Assembly (NCBI RefSeq): GCF_001517105.1
Contig: NZ_LPVF01000012.1
Coordinates: forward strand, 186,001 to 250,000
Origin: Bacillus halotolerans
GTDB lineage: Bacteria; Bacillota; Bacilli; Bacillales; Bacillaceae
Direction: 5' to 3'
DNA length: 64,000 nt
Shown here one piece after another: positions 5,556 through 13,631 of the stretch; the first letter of the stretch is position 1, and every line of letters begins with the position of its first letter. The translations under genes and the position numbers were made by a program. The notes beneath the pieces were generated by a model. That model made no database searches. It was not told where the DNA came from and saw nothing but the letters and a program-made list of their open reading frames with translations.

Positions 5556-6565
5556 AACCTCCGGCCGACCTGAAGTTCGGAAATTCCCGAACCGACACGT
5601 AATACTGTTCGTACACCCTCCGCACGATCATAAACGTTTCTCAACGCCTCTGCACCGCGCTTTACCAATAGTTCATTAGCGTCTTTCACCTCCGTTATAT
5701 AACCGTGCGCAAGGCGCACCTTTCCGTTTAAATAACGCTCAATCGCCGCACGTAATTTATCGCCAGCTTTGTCGTTATCTGTAACTACCGTTAAATATTC
5801 GATAGGTGACTGCGTAATTATGTCCGCCTTTTTCAAATTAAATGCGCTTCCGCCGGTTCCGATCGCCGGGATACCTACCGAACGCCACGCCATAGCATCG
5901 ATTTCCGCCTCGCAAATGACCGCGCGCCTTATCCGCTGTCCATAAACGAGGTCCATTCCGTAGACTAAATCGCGAATAGGCCAGCCGCCTTTTACGTACC
6001 AGAACGCTTTGCCACGCGTTGAACGATATTTCACGTTAGCGAGGCGCCCGTTCGGAAGCCGCCACGGAATCGCGACCGCATTGCCTACAAGACCCACGCC
6101 GGCCTCGCGCTGTACTTCAGCCGCTATGCCGCGTCCGGTCAGATAATCGTTAGGTCCGGTCTGAACGTCCGCTAAAATAGATTCCGGCAAAGGTTCCGGT
6201 TTTGAGACAGCCTTAAGTTTCGGAAGGCGAAGCGTTAGGCGCCCGTCTTTATCCGTCGGTGCATACGTTTCCAATAAGTACTCAACGGTCTCGTCTTCGG
6301 TTTCAGCGCGCAGGAAAGCGAGCAATTTAACGAACCCACCGCGCGCAAACTCGGCATCATACGCGCCTGAATCTCCCCAATATCCGGCTTTTGCGGACGC
6401 TGTGTCTTCAAGATAAACGTAGAAGCTCGGCGTTCGATCGTAACGGAACGGACTGGCTGCGAGTAACCGATCTTCCGTCCATGTGGGTCGCGTCCATTCG
6501 AATTGTTCGAGTTCGTATCGGATATCTACGTCGACGTGACGCCCATTTAGTATTAAAGTCGGCAT
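5552..6565 (-). CDS. Phage DNA primase (TOPRIM domain)
   Basis: 337 residues. The TOPRIM signature is clear: ICEAEIDAM (E219/E221) starts the domain and TVVTDNDKAGDK gives D263-x-D265, the metal-binding pair, followed by the conserved lysine/glycine. The N-terminal part (WTEDRLLAASPFRYDRTPSFYV) resembles the zinc-domain region of DnaG-type primases but without the cysteines, as in several phage primases. It synthesises RNA primers for lagging-strand replication and sits two genes downstream of the helicase loader and directly downstream of the DnaB-like helicase. ATG 6565 has AGGAGGTG upstream. Shorter than bacterial DnaG (~600 aa) because the helicase-binding domain is absent. Confidence 0.8.
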   Translation of the reverse strand: MPTLILNGRHVDVDIRYELEQFEWTRPTWTEDRLLAASPFRYDRTPSFYVYLEDTASAKAGYWGDSGAYDAEFARGGFVKLLAFLRAETEDETVEYLLETYAPTDKDGRLTLRLPKLKAVSKPEPLPESILADVQTGPNDYLTGRGIAAEVQREAGVGLVGNAVAIPWRLPNGRLANVKYRSTRGKAFWYVKGGWPIRDLVYGMDLVYGQRIRRAVICEAEIDAMAWRSVGIPAIGTGGSAFNLKKADIITQSPIEYLTVVTDNDKAGDKLRAAIERYLNGKVRLAHGYITEVKDANELLVKRGAEALRNVYDRAEGVRTVLRVGSGISELQVGRRF

Positions 6566-6675
6566 GCGAACACCTCCTAAAGATGTATTTGTAAAACATA
6601 TTACACGAATGTTACATTTTATACAGTCGGTTTTTGTCGAAACTATTCAGAATTTTATATGAAATTCTTTCCAAT

Positions 6676-8070
6676 CTAGAAATCGAACTGTGCGGCCGCT
6701 GCTTCTCCGGCTTCTGGCTGCTTCACGACGCCGATTTGCGGTAGGTAGATAATCTCCGCGGACTCTCCTTCGCCGCCGTCACGCCCTTTATTTAAGCCGA
6801 TCATGCCGCGCCCTTCCTTTGCGTTCGTATCAACCGCGATTAATAACGCAGCATCTTCGAGCAAGGCTTTCGTTTTCTTAACGTCTTTACGCTGCGGTAA
6901 TTTAAGTTCTCGCTCGCCATCTTCGCCTGCCTTTTCGTCTTCCTCGTCCGCCTGGGTAAGCGCAAAGATAGTCGCCTTTGTATGGCCCGCTAAACGACGT
7001 AGCTTTTGCGATGTATTGGCCGCGTCACCGCCCGCCGTCTTAGACGTATTGGCTTCGTAGTCTAAATAATAAAATGGATCTACGAGCACAACGTCGGCTT
7101 TCGTTTCGATGATGTCCGATTTCAGATCGCGCAATGTACGAGAACCAAAGTCTTCGTCATCTACGCCGCGTACCGTAATGTTACCCGGCAATATATCGTT
7201 AAGCTTTCCGAGGAATTCCATAAAGCCCGCTTCGAACTCATCGTTTAGGTTTCCCTGGCGGACGTCGCGCGAATTAAATCCGGCCTCCATATTGACGCCG
7301 TTAAGAGTCGCAGTCGTAACGCCAAGGCTTCCGGAGATTGAAACGTATAAGCGCACTAGGACTTCGTACCATCCCATTTCCATCGACCATATCAGAACGT
7401 TCGCGCCTTGCATCGCACAGTTAACGACTTCCTCTAGCGCAATGGCCGACTTACCGCGCCCCGACTTTCCGTAAATAACGTAGACGTTCGACGATACATA
7501 GCCGCCCATAGCACGATTAATAAAGTCGAACTTACTGCGCCATATCCGAAAAGACTCGCCAGCCTTGCGGTTTTCGTATTCGGCTTTGAATTTATCGATG
7601 TCGCGCTTGATGTCCGTTCCAACCGAATTTCGAACGTTTGTTCTCATTTTAAGACTTTCGGCCTGCTCCGTCAACCACTCGAAGAAACTTCCCATGTCGC
7701 CGCTTTTTTGCGCTGCTTCGAATTTTTCCGCAAGCTGTGGCGCCTTGACTTGCCGGTTAGTTTCCGGATCGATTCGTCCGTTAACAAGCTCGATAAATTC
7801 GCGTTCAGCCGCCTGTTCCTTAAGGTTTTTCGCTAAATAGTCGTAGCTCGCCTCGATGTTAAAGTCCGGCTGGAAGTCCGGCACTTCATTCGTAACCATT
7901 TCGGCAGTCGGCGCCTGACCTCGGTGCTGCTCGGCGTATTGCATGACATACCGGAAGGCTTTGCGTTCACCTTGCGTTGGCAGGTCGTTTTCAGCGATAT
8001 TAAAGCGCAATAGAGCGTTCGGGTCGTTCGCTTCGATGGCTTTCGATATTAGTAAAGTTCCGTAGTTCAT
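6676..8070 (-). CDS. Phage replicative DNA helicase (DnaB-like)
   Basis: 464 residues. The N-terminal ~170 residues are helical, matching the DnaB N-terminal and linker domains. The RecA-like core has Walker A GKSGRGKS (201-208), the characteristic SMEM (~229-232) of DnaB family motif H1a, and an ADVVLVDPFYYLD Walker B. It would unwind DNA as a hexamer at the replication fork. Its ATG overlaps the upstream gene's stop by four bases, and the helicase loader lies one gene upstream, the usual pairing. The C-terminus ends AAAQFDF, an unusual tip similar to that of the putative ssDNA-binding protein. Confidence 0.85.
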   Translation of the reverse strand: MNYGTLLISKAIEANDPNALLRFNIAENDLPTQGERKAFRYVMQYAEQHRGQAPTAEMVTNEVPDFQPDFNIEASYDYLAKNLKEQAAEREFIELVNGRIDPETNRQVKAPQLAEKFEAAQKSGDMGSFFEWLTEQAESLKMRTNVRNSVGTDIKRDIDKFKAEYENRKAGESFRIWRSKFDFINRAMGGYVSSNVYVIYGKSGRGKSAIALEEVVNCAMQGANVLIWSMEMGWYEVLVRLYVSISGSLGVTTATLNGVNMEAGFNSRDVRQGNLNDEFEAGFMEFLGKLNDILPGNITVRGVDDEDFGSRTLRDLKSDIIETKADVVLVDPFYYLDYEANTSKTAGGDAANTSQKLRRLAGHTKATIFALTQADEEDEKAGEDGERELKLPQRKDVKKTKALLEDAALLIAVDTNAKEGRGMIGLNKGRDGGEGESAEIIYLPQIGVVKQPEAGEAAAAQFDF

Positions 8071-8579
8071 TCGTCAGCCTCCCGTCTCAATTTCGTCATC
8101 ACACCGTCAGCCTTCGTTTTATATTCCGCATCTTCAAACGTTGCGTACAGACGCATGTAATCGTTATATTCGTCTAGCAGTCCGTCGATTTGTTTCGCCT
8201 CTTCCTTCGCTTTCTTTTTCGCCATATTACTCGCCACCTTTTTGAGTCCTTTTCCTATCTCCGCGACGCTTTCTACGCTGGGCAATGACGGAAAAATGTC
8301 CGCAATATTAATCTCAGTGCTCGTCGGCTCTGGATAGTTCGTCATGTCGTAGTCCAGTAGGTAATCTTCCGCGAATTGTTCCCGACATATCAACTTTAGA
8401 TCTGTTTCGAACGCGTCAAGGAATTCACCGTTAATTACGTCAGTCAACTCGAACTCGACGTATTCACTTACGCCCCACTCCTCGGTTCTCTTTATTTCGC
8501 TCCAAGACTCGACGTAGAAAATCCGATCTTTGTATCCGTCTACTGCGACAATATCTCCGATTGCGAATTTCGGCTTCAT
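8067..8579 (-). CDS. Phage protein of the replication module, unknown function
   Basis: 170 residues between the helicase loader and the helicase, overlapping both genes by four bases. Residues 1-70 look like a small beta-barrel (KFAIGDIVAVDGY..IFYVESW), and residues ~115-165 are a lysine/glutamate-rich helix. The tight coupling suggests a role in helicase or replisome assembly, but I do not recognise a family. Confidence 0.7.
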   Translation of the reverse strand: MKPKFAIGDIVAVDGYKDRIFYVESWSEIKRTEEWGVSEYVEFELTDVINGEFLDAFETDLKLICREQFAEDYLLDYDMTNYPEPTSTEINIADIFPSLPSVESVAEIGKGLKKVASNMAKKKAKEEAKQIDGLLDEYNDYMRLYATFEDAEYKTKADGVMTKLRREADE

Positions 8580-9358
8580 CTACGCATCCCCCTTTTCGAT
8601 TCACCTACGAATTCAATCTCGCGGCACAAGTCGCCAATACGGTCGGCCAGCCGCTTTTCTCCGAACACGGTCGCCAGCGATCCAAGCGCAACGTTACTCG
8701 TATAGATCGTCGGTAATTGATTCGTTACTCTCGCGTTGATTACAGCGTGCAAATCGCCGCGAAAGCCGTCCGTTGCATCCCGAACCCCTATATCGTCTAG
8801 CACCGCAAATGGCGCCGTTTTAGCCGCTTCTAACGCGCGATAATAACGGGCCGCCGCTGGCTCTGCGACTGAATCCGGAACTCGCGGACGGTTGAATTCG
8901 TTGTAGTCGTTCTGCCACGCATTCACGTCGAGAAAGTACGCCGGACGCTGAGACGGCCCTAAACCTCTCCGTAATGAGCCGCTGTAATGGACGCGCATCC
9001 ATTCGTTAAGGAGCGCCGCCGCTGTCGTTGTTTTACCAGTACCCGGTTCCTCTCCGACTAGATACAAGTCTTTAATGCGTTCAGCAGGCGTTATTGTGCC
9101 GTCTTGCTGATCGAATTGACGATCGAATGTAGACGCGTAAGCATCGACCGCTTTATAAGCCTCCGGTTGGTCACCTCGCGCCGGCGAATTGCCTAGCGTC
9201 ACGAGCCGGTATTCACGCGGAAGCCCTGCCGCTGCCGACCGTCCGCCGTTGCCGCTTACGCCGTGCATTGCGATGAAATACGGACAGTGTTGCGTACAGG
9301 CGCTGGAGCCCGCCGCTTTGCATCCGTTAGCAAGTACGCAATTATTTTCGTTAGTCAT
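8576..9358 (-). CDS. DnaC/DnaI-like helicase loader ATPase
   Basis: 260 residues. N-terminal cysteines (C7, C13, C21, C25) may form a zinc site as in DnaI. The AAA+ core has Walker A GEEPGTGKT (102-110), Walker B FAVLDDIG (184-191), and a sensor/arginine-finger region ending TIYTSNVALGSL..RLADRIGD, typical of DnaC/DnaI/IstB loaders. It would load the DnaB-like helicase encoded two genes downstream onto the phage origin. ATG 9358 follows AGGAGG by seven bases. DnaI of the host is similar in plan but ~310 aa. Confidence 0.85.
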   Translation of the reverse strand: MTNENNCVLANGCKAAGSSACTQHCPYFIAMHGVSGNGGRSAAAGLPREYRLVTLGNSPARGDQPEAYKAVDAYASTFDRQFDQQDGTITPAERIKDLYLVGEEPGTGKTTTAAALLNEWMRVHYSGSLRRGLGPSQRPAYFLDVNAWQNDYNEFNRPRVPDSVAEPAAARYYRALEAAKTAPFAVLDDIGVRDATDGFRGDLHAVINARVTNQLPTIYTSNVALGSLATVFGEKRLADRIGDLCREIEFVGESKRGMRR

Positions 9359-9377
9359 ATTCGGGGACCTCCTTTCG

Positions 9378-9713
9378 TTAGTTCTCGTTTCTTAAATACG
9401 CCTCTTTCTCTTCTTCGGTTAAGACTTCGTAATCATCGTTCTCAAGGAAAAACATCGTTCCGAAGCATTCTTCGTGAATGTTTACATCCATCCGAACCCA
9501 TGTCGGAAAAGCAGTAACTTCATCCGCCGCAGTCCCTTCCGGATAGTTGATTTCTACATATTCCCGATCATACTCGCCGTTCGCAATCTTTTCTCTAATC
9601 GGAGACATATCAATAATTTTATGAACACGTAGAACGCTTCCCTCCGGATAATTCTTGCCTCCGTGAATATTCAACCGAATCAAATCCCCGACACTAGCTT
9701 TTGCCTTTGTCAT
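9378..9713 (-). CDS. Hypothetical phage protein
   Basis: 111 residues, acidic (ending EEEKEAYLRNEN), with a predicted small beta-barrel core (SVGDLIRLNIHGGKNYPEGSVLRV). AAAGGAGGTC precedes the ATG. It shares the pattern of a short 'G-D-x-I-x-L' barrel plus acidic tail with the gene at 8067-8579 and may be a related small fold, but I recognise no family. It lies in the leftward replication operon. Confidence 0.65.
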   Translation of the reverse strand: MTKAKASVGDLIRLNIHGGKNYPEGSVLRVHKIIDMSPIREKIANGEYDREYVEINYPEGTAADEVTAFPTWVRMDVNIHEECFGTMFFLENDDYEVLTEEEKEAYLRNEN

Positions 9714-9730
9714 TTGCGGACCTCCTTTCG

Positions 9731-9937
9731 TTATAACAAATCCGATAGTAACTGCGTTATCCGCGCAACTCTTCCTCGCTGTTCGGTCGTTCCAATGTTG
9801 TATCTCCCGCCTCTAAAGAGTTCTTCCGTTAAATTTTCGATTTTATCGATTACTGCATCCGTCTGACCTTCTCTTTCGGCTAACTTCGTAACCTCAACGT
9901 ATTCCGGTGTTCCAAACGTTAGCTGTCCGATTTTCAT
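9731..9937 (-). CDS. Hypothetical phage protein, 68 residues
   Basis: Starts at ATG 9937, overlapping the stop of the 275-residue gene upstream by four bases, with GAGGTGGGCG before it. The product is soluble, helical in the middle (TDAVIDKIENLTEELF). No family is recognised. Coupled translation and consistent codon use support it as real. Confidence 0.6.
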   Translation of the reverse strand: MKIGQLTFGTPEYVEVTKLAEREGQTDAVIDKIENLTEELFRGGRYNIGTTEQRGRVARITQLLSDLL

Positions 9938-10761
9938 TCGCCCACCTCTTCGCGTGAGTCGTCGATGATTCTAAATTCGTATTGACGCGCATATTTCAGC
10001 GGTACCCACACGCCGGATATAGGCGGCCATGCATCGTCTGAAATAACTAGCGCAGTGTCCTTAACTGCATGGCCTTCAACAACGTCCCCCACACGAACCT
10101 CAGTCGGCTGCGGCGCGTTCAAGTATTCGTCCGGCACCGCCAAGCCTAGCGCACGTCTTAGCGCGATTGCTTTACCGATGTGAACGTTGAAGCAGTCGGA
10201 CGGGGCGGCTTTGGCGATTCCTTTTGCGTATACAAACCCAGTACGAACGCCTCGTAATAGCGTAACAACCGTTCGTTTATCTCGATTAATTACGAACTCC
10301 ACGTCGCACATTGCAAAGGACCACATATCGGTCTCATATCGCACTCCATCACCGTAATTAGTCAGTTTCTCAACGTCCGCCCTCGCTATCTCAACGATTT
10401 CATCCCGGTGGGCTTGGGCGCTTACAGTCGGAGCCTTCGCGTTTAACTGCCGTCTAGCATCTTCGTAGCCTTGTTCATACGCTGCCAACCGTAATTCCTC
10501 GATCGCTTCTCTCGCGTTCTCTACCGCTAGGTCGTACCGTGTTTTTCCGTTTTTCATTTCGTCATCCTCCTCGTTTTTAACTTCGCTATTGACGATGACT
10601 TCGGCGTCTTCTTTACGGATTGCCGATAAATGATGCGGACCTGTTCGGGTAAAATAGTTAGGGCCCTCGCGTTCTACTTCGAATACCTGACCGATTTTAT
10701 CTGCATACCAAGCCGATTTACACGTCGCCTTCTTAATCCGTACATACTTCTTCGTTTCCAT
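9934..10761 (-). CDS. Hypothetical phage protein, possible two-part architecture
   Basis: 275 residues. Residues 1-60 look like a small KOW/SH3-like barrel (KYVRIKKATCKSAWYADKIGQVFEV). After an acidic linker (NEEDDEM, ~65) a second methionine at ~69 begins a helical segment and a larger alpha/beta domain with a mid-part WSFAMCDVEFVINRDKRTVVTLLRG typical of phage-encoded 'RNA polymerase-like/zeta' hypothetical families. The C-terminus carries another barrel-like stretch (VRVGDVVEGHAV). No function is recognised. An internal start at the second methionine with its own AGGAGGATGACGA could give a shorter product. Confidence 0.65.
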   Translation of the reverse strand: METKKYVRIKKATCKSAWYADKIGQVFEVEREGPNYFTRTGPHHLSAIRKEDAEVIVNSEVKNEEDDEMKNGKTRYDLAVENAREAIEELRLAAYEQGYEDARRQLNAKAPTVSAQAHRDEIVEIARADVEKLTNYGDGVRYETDMWSFAMCDVEFVINRDKRTVVTLLRGVRTGFVYAKGIAKAAPSDCFNVHIGKAIALRRALGLAVPDEYLNAPQPTEVRVGDVVEGHAVKDTALVISDDAWPPISGVWVPLKYARQYEFRIIDDSREEVGE

Positions 10762-10788
10762 TCCGCAACCCCTCCTCGTTAATTTACG

Positions 10789-11139
10789 TCAAAACCACGT
10801 ATTATCTACGCCTTCATTGCGCTCGGCTCTCTGCTGTTCGGCCTGGACTTCCGTAAGCACACGCGATAAAACACTTTCGCGCATATACGAGAACATGAAC
10901 GCAAAGTTACAGCCCGGATACTTCAGCGTCGGCTTTTTCTCCGCGAAACATTTATCGATGAACCTCCGCGTTACCTCGGCGCCTTGCTCGTCGATCATCA
11001 GTTTTAAGTTCTTCGCCTCCATGCCGCGATTGTTCGTTACGTAAGGAATTCCGTAAGTTTCTTTGTGCTTGGCGTGTAGGTAGCCGATAAAATCGCGCGT
11101 GTTCCACTTGGCGGCCGGCTTATCTACTTTTTCGGACAT
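10789..11139 (-). CDS. Phage replication-module protein
   Basis: About 116 residues. I chose ATG 11139 because GGGAGC lies eight bases upstream; in-frame starts at 11145 and 11172 overlap the neighbouring gene. The protein (KWNTRDFIGYLHAKHKETYGIPYVTNNRGMEAKNLKLMIDEQG) is basic and helical with aromatic-rich FMFSYMRESVLSRV. Proteins of this look accompany helicase loaders in Bacillus phages and may help origin binding; this is context, not a recognised family. Confidence 0.6.
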   Translation of the reverse strand: MSEKVDKPAAKWNTRDFIGYLHAKHKETYGIPYVTNNRGMEAKNLKLMIDEQGAEVTRRFIDKCFAEKKPTLKYPGCNFAFMFSYMRESVLSRVLTEVQAEQQRAERNEGVDNTWF

Positions 11140-11479
11140 AGACATCGCTCCCTTTCTCCGCGAATTTCGCAATAATACGGAGTCGCGCTTCGGATTTTTC
11201 TAAGTGATCCCGCAGGACCTCCGCCTCTTTTTCCAGTGCTTCGATGTGACCGAGTAAACCCGCAATATTACGAGGAGCCTCTTCGATGAACTCCGCATCG
11301 TGTTCGCTGATCTCGATATACTTTCCGCCTTCCACGACATCTATGGCGACTCCTTCTACTCCGGAAAGGCACGTTGCGTAATATCCTTCCCACTCCCACG
11401 TCCATTCCGCATCAGTAATTCGTTCGACCCTTTTACGAATTTCTGCGAGCCCCGTATTTGTCAGCTTTCCGCCCATCAT
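11120..11479 (-). CDS. Hypothetical phage protein (Ead/Ea22-like layout)
   Basis: 119 residues with a strong GAGGAGGACGA site. The layout (N-terminal ADIRKRVERITDAEW-type helix, central strand-rich part with DVVEGGKYIEIS, then HDAEFIEEAPRNIAGLLGHIEALEKEAEVL) is the one seen in many phage Ea22/Ead-type proteins of unknown role, where D-A-E-F-I..AP.D...LL..I..L is recurrent. It overlaps both neighbours slightly. Confidence 0.6.
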   Translation of the reverse strand: MMGGKLTNTGLAEIRKRVERITDAEWTWEWEGYYATCLSGVEGVAIDVVEGGKYIEISEHDAEFIEEAPRNIAGLLGHIEALEKEAEVLRDHLEKSEARLRIIAKFAEKGSDVYVRKSR

Positions 11480-11595
11480 TCGTCCTCCTCTAACGAGTTT
11501 AATTCGCGTTCTAAATCGTGGAGCTCTTCGCGTAGATCATTGATCTCCACGTTAATCTGCCGAATGTCCTCAATAAGTTCGTCTTTCCGGCTCAT
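11476..11595 (-). CDS. Small coiled-coil phage protein, 39 residues
   Basis: ATG 11595, preceded by AAAGGAGGCG, to TGA 11476. The whole product is a heptad coiled coil (IEDIRQINVEINDLREELH). It overlaps the next gene's ATGATG and the previous gene's stop (ATGA), so it is embedded in a translationally coupled chain. Too short for the frames usually listed, but the ribosome-binding site is among the best in the element. Confidence 0.6.
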   Translation of the reverse strand: MSRKDELIEDIRQINVEINDLREELHDLERELNSLEEDE

Positions 11596-11771
11596 TTTAG
11601 CGCCTCCTTTATACCGATAAGCAGTTCGTTTTCCGCCTTTAACCGCTCATTCTCGCCAATCAATCCGGCGATAGTGCAGCGTAAATCTTCAACCGTTTTA
11701 ACATTTTCCGCAAAAGAATTCGTTAGTAACTCCGATCTCCAAAGTTCCACGTTTTCGCCGCCTCTCCGCAT
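11592..11771 (-). CDS. Small phage protein, 59 residues, helical
   Basis: ATG 11771 to TGA 11592. The C-terminal half (GENERLKAENELLIGIKEALK) is a short coiled coil similar in character to the next small protein. The ribosome-binding site is weak (GGTAGACG), and the start lies 14 bases after the stop of the upstream gene, so it probably relies on coupling. No function recognised. Confidence 0.5.
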   Translation of the reverse strand: MRRGGENVELWRSELLTNSFAENVKTVEDLRCTIAGLIGENERLKAENELLIGIKEALK

Positions 11772-11784
11772 TTTATCGTCTACC

Positions 11785-12108
11785 CTACCGAATACCCTCG
11801 ACCGTCAGTAACGACGCTAATTCGTCGCGAAATTCCCGTATTAATCGTGCTAATTCCGCCAGCGATTGCGCATCCGAAGACCTCAACCGCCGGTTCATTA
11901 CGTCCATAAGCGCACGTTCGACCGTCAAGTGAAACGCTACCTCGCGCCACTTTTCCTGCGGCGTTGGGTCGGCGTCCGGGTTCTCCGCCAGGCGCTTCGC
12001 CCAGTTCGGCGCTTTCGTCGGGTCACTGAAGTAGCGCTCCTTTACGATGATATTGCGTTCGTCTGACGTGAGTTTGTAATCGGGTGATACCGGAATATTA
12101 ATCGTCAT
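11785..12108 (-). CDS. Hypothetical phage protein, 107 residues
   Basis: Starts at ATG 12108 with GAAAGGAGTA upstream. The product is helical with basic patches (MNRRLRSSDAQSLAELARLIREFRDELASL). It is the first gene after the iteron/palindrome region and lies downstream of the HTH gene, but no domain is recognised. Confidence 0.6.
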   Translation of the reverse strand: MTINIPVSPDYKLTSDERNIIVKERYFSDPTKAPNWAKRLAENPDADPTPQEKWREVAFHLTVERALMDVMNRRLRSSDAQSLAELARLIREFRDELASLLTVEGIR

Positions 12109-12171
12109 AGTTATCGTTACTCCTTTCGTTATTTAATAAGACATAGCAATCGTCCGCTTTCGCTCACTCTT

Positions 12172-12292
12172 GCAGATATTCTTTATCGCGATAAGATTCT
12201 ATTAATCAATAAATATCTGCGCGAAAGGTTTTTAATTGAGCGCTATTATTAGTTTAGTTAAATAAGTCTAGTTAAATGAGTTTAGTTCGTCT
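12172..12292. other. Iteron and palindrome cluster, candidate origin of replication
   Basis: This AT-rich gene-free stretch holds three elements. (1) A perfect TTATCGCGATAA palindrome at 12183-12194. (2) Flanking inverted arms GCAGATATT (12172-12180) and AATATCTGC (12212-12220). (3) Three head-to-tail 14-base repeats: AGTTTAGTTAAATA (12251), AGTCTAGTTAAATG (12265) and a half-diverged AGTTTAGTTCGTCT (12279). Iterons beside a helix-turn-helix gene and upstream of a helicase-loader/helicase/primase module fit a theta-type phage origin. No other repeats of the unit are seen. Confidence 0.5.
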
Positions 12293-12309
12293 TCAAACTG
12301 TGAAGTACC

Positions 12310-12687
12310 TTACTTCAAATCTTGCAGGGGGCTATTATCGTTTTTTGAAGTGCCGCCCGCCACGAACCAATCCGGAGGCTCCCACAGCGTGTATTCATTC
12401 GAAGTCTGACCGTTACCATTTTTGCGTTCTTTGACGTCAATGAGTTCGAGTTCCTTGAGCCTACGCAACGCTGACCGCACCGTATTAGTTGAGCATCGGC
12501 ATTTATCCGCGATAGTCTGGACGCTGGGATGAGACTTCTTACTCGTATTGTCTGCGTGGAAGCACAGAACGGCGTATACGAGCTTTTGCACCGGCTTATC
12601 TAAATACGTTTCGTCTGCGATAACCGACTTCGTAACACGTACGAATCTGTGGTCGTGAAAGTCGATCGGACGCTTTGCGTTTGTCAT
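12310..12687 (-). CDS. Helix-turn-helix replication-initiator-like protein
   Basis: 125 residues with a winged helix-turn-helix: KLVYAVLCFHADNTSKKSHPSVQTIADKCRCSTNTVRSALRRLKELELIDV (residues ~34-86), the pattern of HTH_36/DnaD-N-type phage replication proteins, where an H-P-S-x-x-x-I-A core precedes the recognition helix. The C-terminal ~35 residues are disordered and may be the loader-binding tail. It abuts the iteron cluster and overlaps the upstream nuclease-like gene by four bases. Regulator is the alternative, but context favours origin binding. Confidence 0.7.
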   Translation of the reverse strand: MTNAKRPIDFHDHRFVRVTKSVIADETYLDKPVQKLVYAVLCFHADNTSKKSHPSVQTIADKCRCSTNTVRSALRRLKELELIDVKERKNGNGQTSNEYTLWEPPDWFVAGGTSKNDNSPLQDLK

Positions 12688-13631
12688 GCCACATCGACTC
12701 CTCTCTTCATTTTTATTTCCTCGGATTTTAGTTCCGCCAAAAACGAGTTTAATCGAGAAACTAGTTCGCTATTTCCGTTCTTCAAAAGATTTGGGATGAA
12801 CTCGCTGATGTGTGTAAGAGTAACGTTAGGATGTGCGAAACTACCTTCGGACTCTTTGGCGTAAATGATCGTAAGATGATCCGTATGGCGCAAATACTTG
12901 TCGAACGTTTTACTAGCGCGATTAAATGCGGTATTCTCGCTTAACTTAGCATCGATCCATTTAGTTCCGTCAACAATGAAATCCGGGATGCAGTCATAAA
13001 TTCGCTTTTGTTCCTCGACCGATCCGGGATGTAGCGCCTTGAGAACTTCACCAACAAGCAACTCAAATTCGCGTCCCTTCGTTATATAGAAAGATGCGTA
13101 AGATTCGTTGATAAGTTCGTATGACAATCCCCATTCTTCGCATAATTTCCTAACACTATGGTCGTAATATTTCCGTAAGTAATTTTCGATGTGCCACAGT
13201 TTATTTCCGTAAATATACTCACGTCTCAAACCATGCGGAAACGTAGCTCTAACGTAGGCATCCAGCGCCTCTTTTTCGAGATTTTCAAGAACCCCTTTTC
13301 TGTATTCGCGAAACTTTGTATCCGAAATGTTGTACAATTCTTTTACTTCTTCGGAAATAAATTTGTTCTCGGATACTGTATACTCGTCGTCGATGTAGAA
13401 ACATCTTTCAATTTCCAGATGAGAAGGTTCTGCGACTTGCTCGTAGAGACCGTATGCAATTAGAGAGTCTTTCGTACTGCCGAAAGCCCTCTCCAGACGC
13501 TTTCTCACAGTGTTGTAATTGTATTTTGTGGAGTCCATCAACTCCTTCCTTAAGTTAGTTACATCAATACCATCATCTATTAAGTCATCTATAAGAAGTA
13601 ATGCGTTTTCTTGTGTTTGTGTAAGAACCAT
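12684..13631 (-). CDS. PD-(D/E)XK-like nuclease with helical N-terminus
   Basis: 315 residues. The C-terminal half contains GREFELLVGEVLKAL (E188/E190), then IPDFIVDGTKWIDAKL giving D217 and D227-x-K229, the P-D...(D/E)-x-K arrangement of restriction-endonuclease-like nucleases. The N-terminal ~180 residues are helical and charged, perhaps DNA-binding (TKYNYNTVRKRLERAFG looks like an HTH). Its place between integrase and the initiator-like gene, alone behind the ~140-base gap, is where phages carry accessory genes such as homing or defence nucleases. Target and role are unknown. Confidence 0.6.
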   Translation of the reverse strand: MVLTQTQENALLLIDDLIDDGIDVTNLRKELMDSTKYNYNTVRKRLERAFGSTKDSLIAYGLYEQVAEPSHLEIERCFYIDDEYTVSENKFISEEVKELYNISDTKFREYRKGVLENLEKEALDAYVRATFPHGLRREYIYGNKLWHIENYLRKYYDHSVRKLCEEWGLSYELINESYASFYITKGREFELLVGEVLKALHPGSVEEQKRIYDCIPDFIVDGTKWIDAKLSENTAFNRASKTFDKYLRHTDHLTIIYAKESEGSFAHPNVTLTHISEFIPNLLKNGNSELVSRLNSFLAELKSEEIKMKRGVDVA

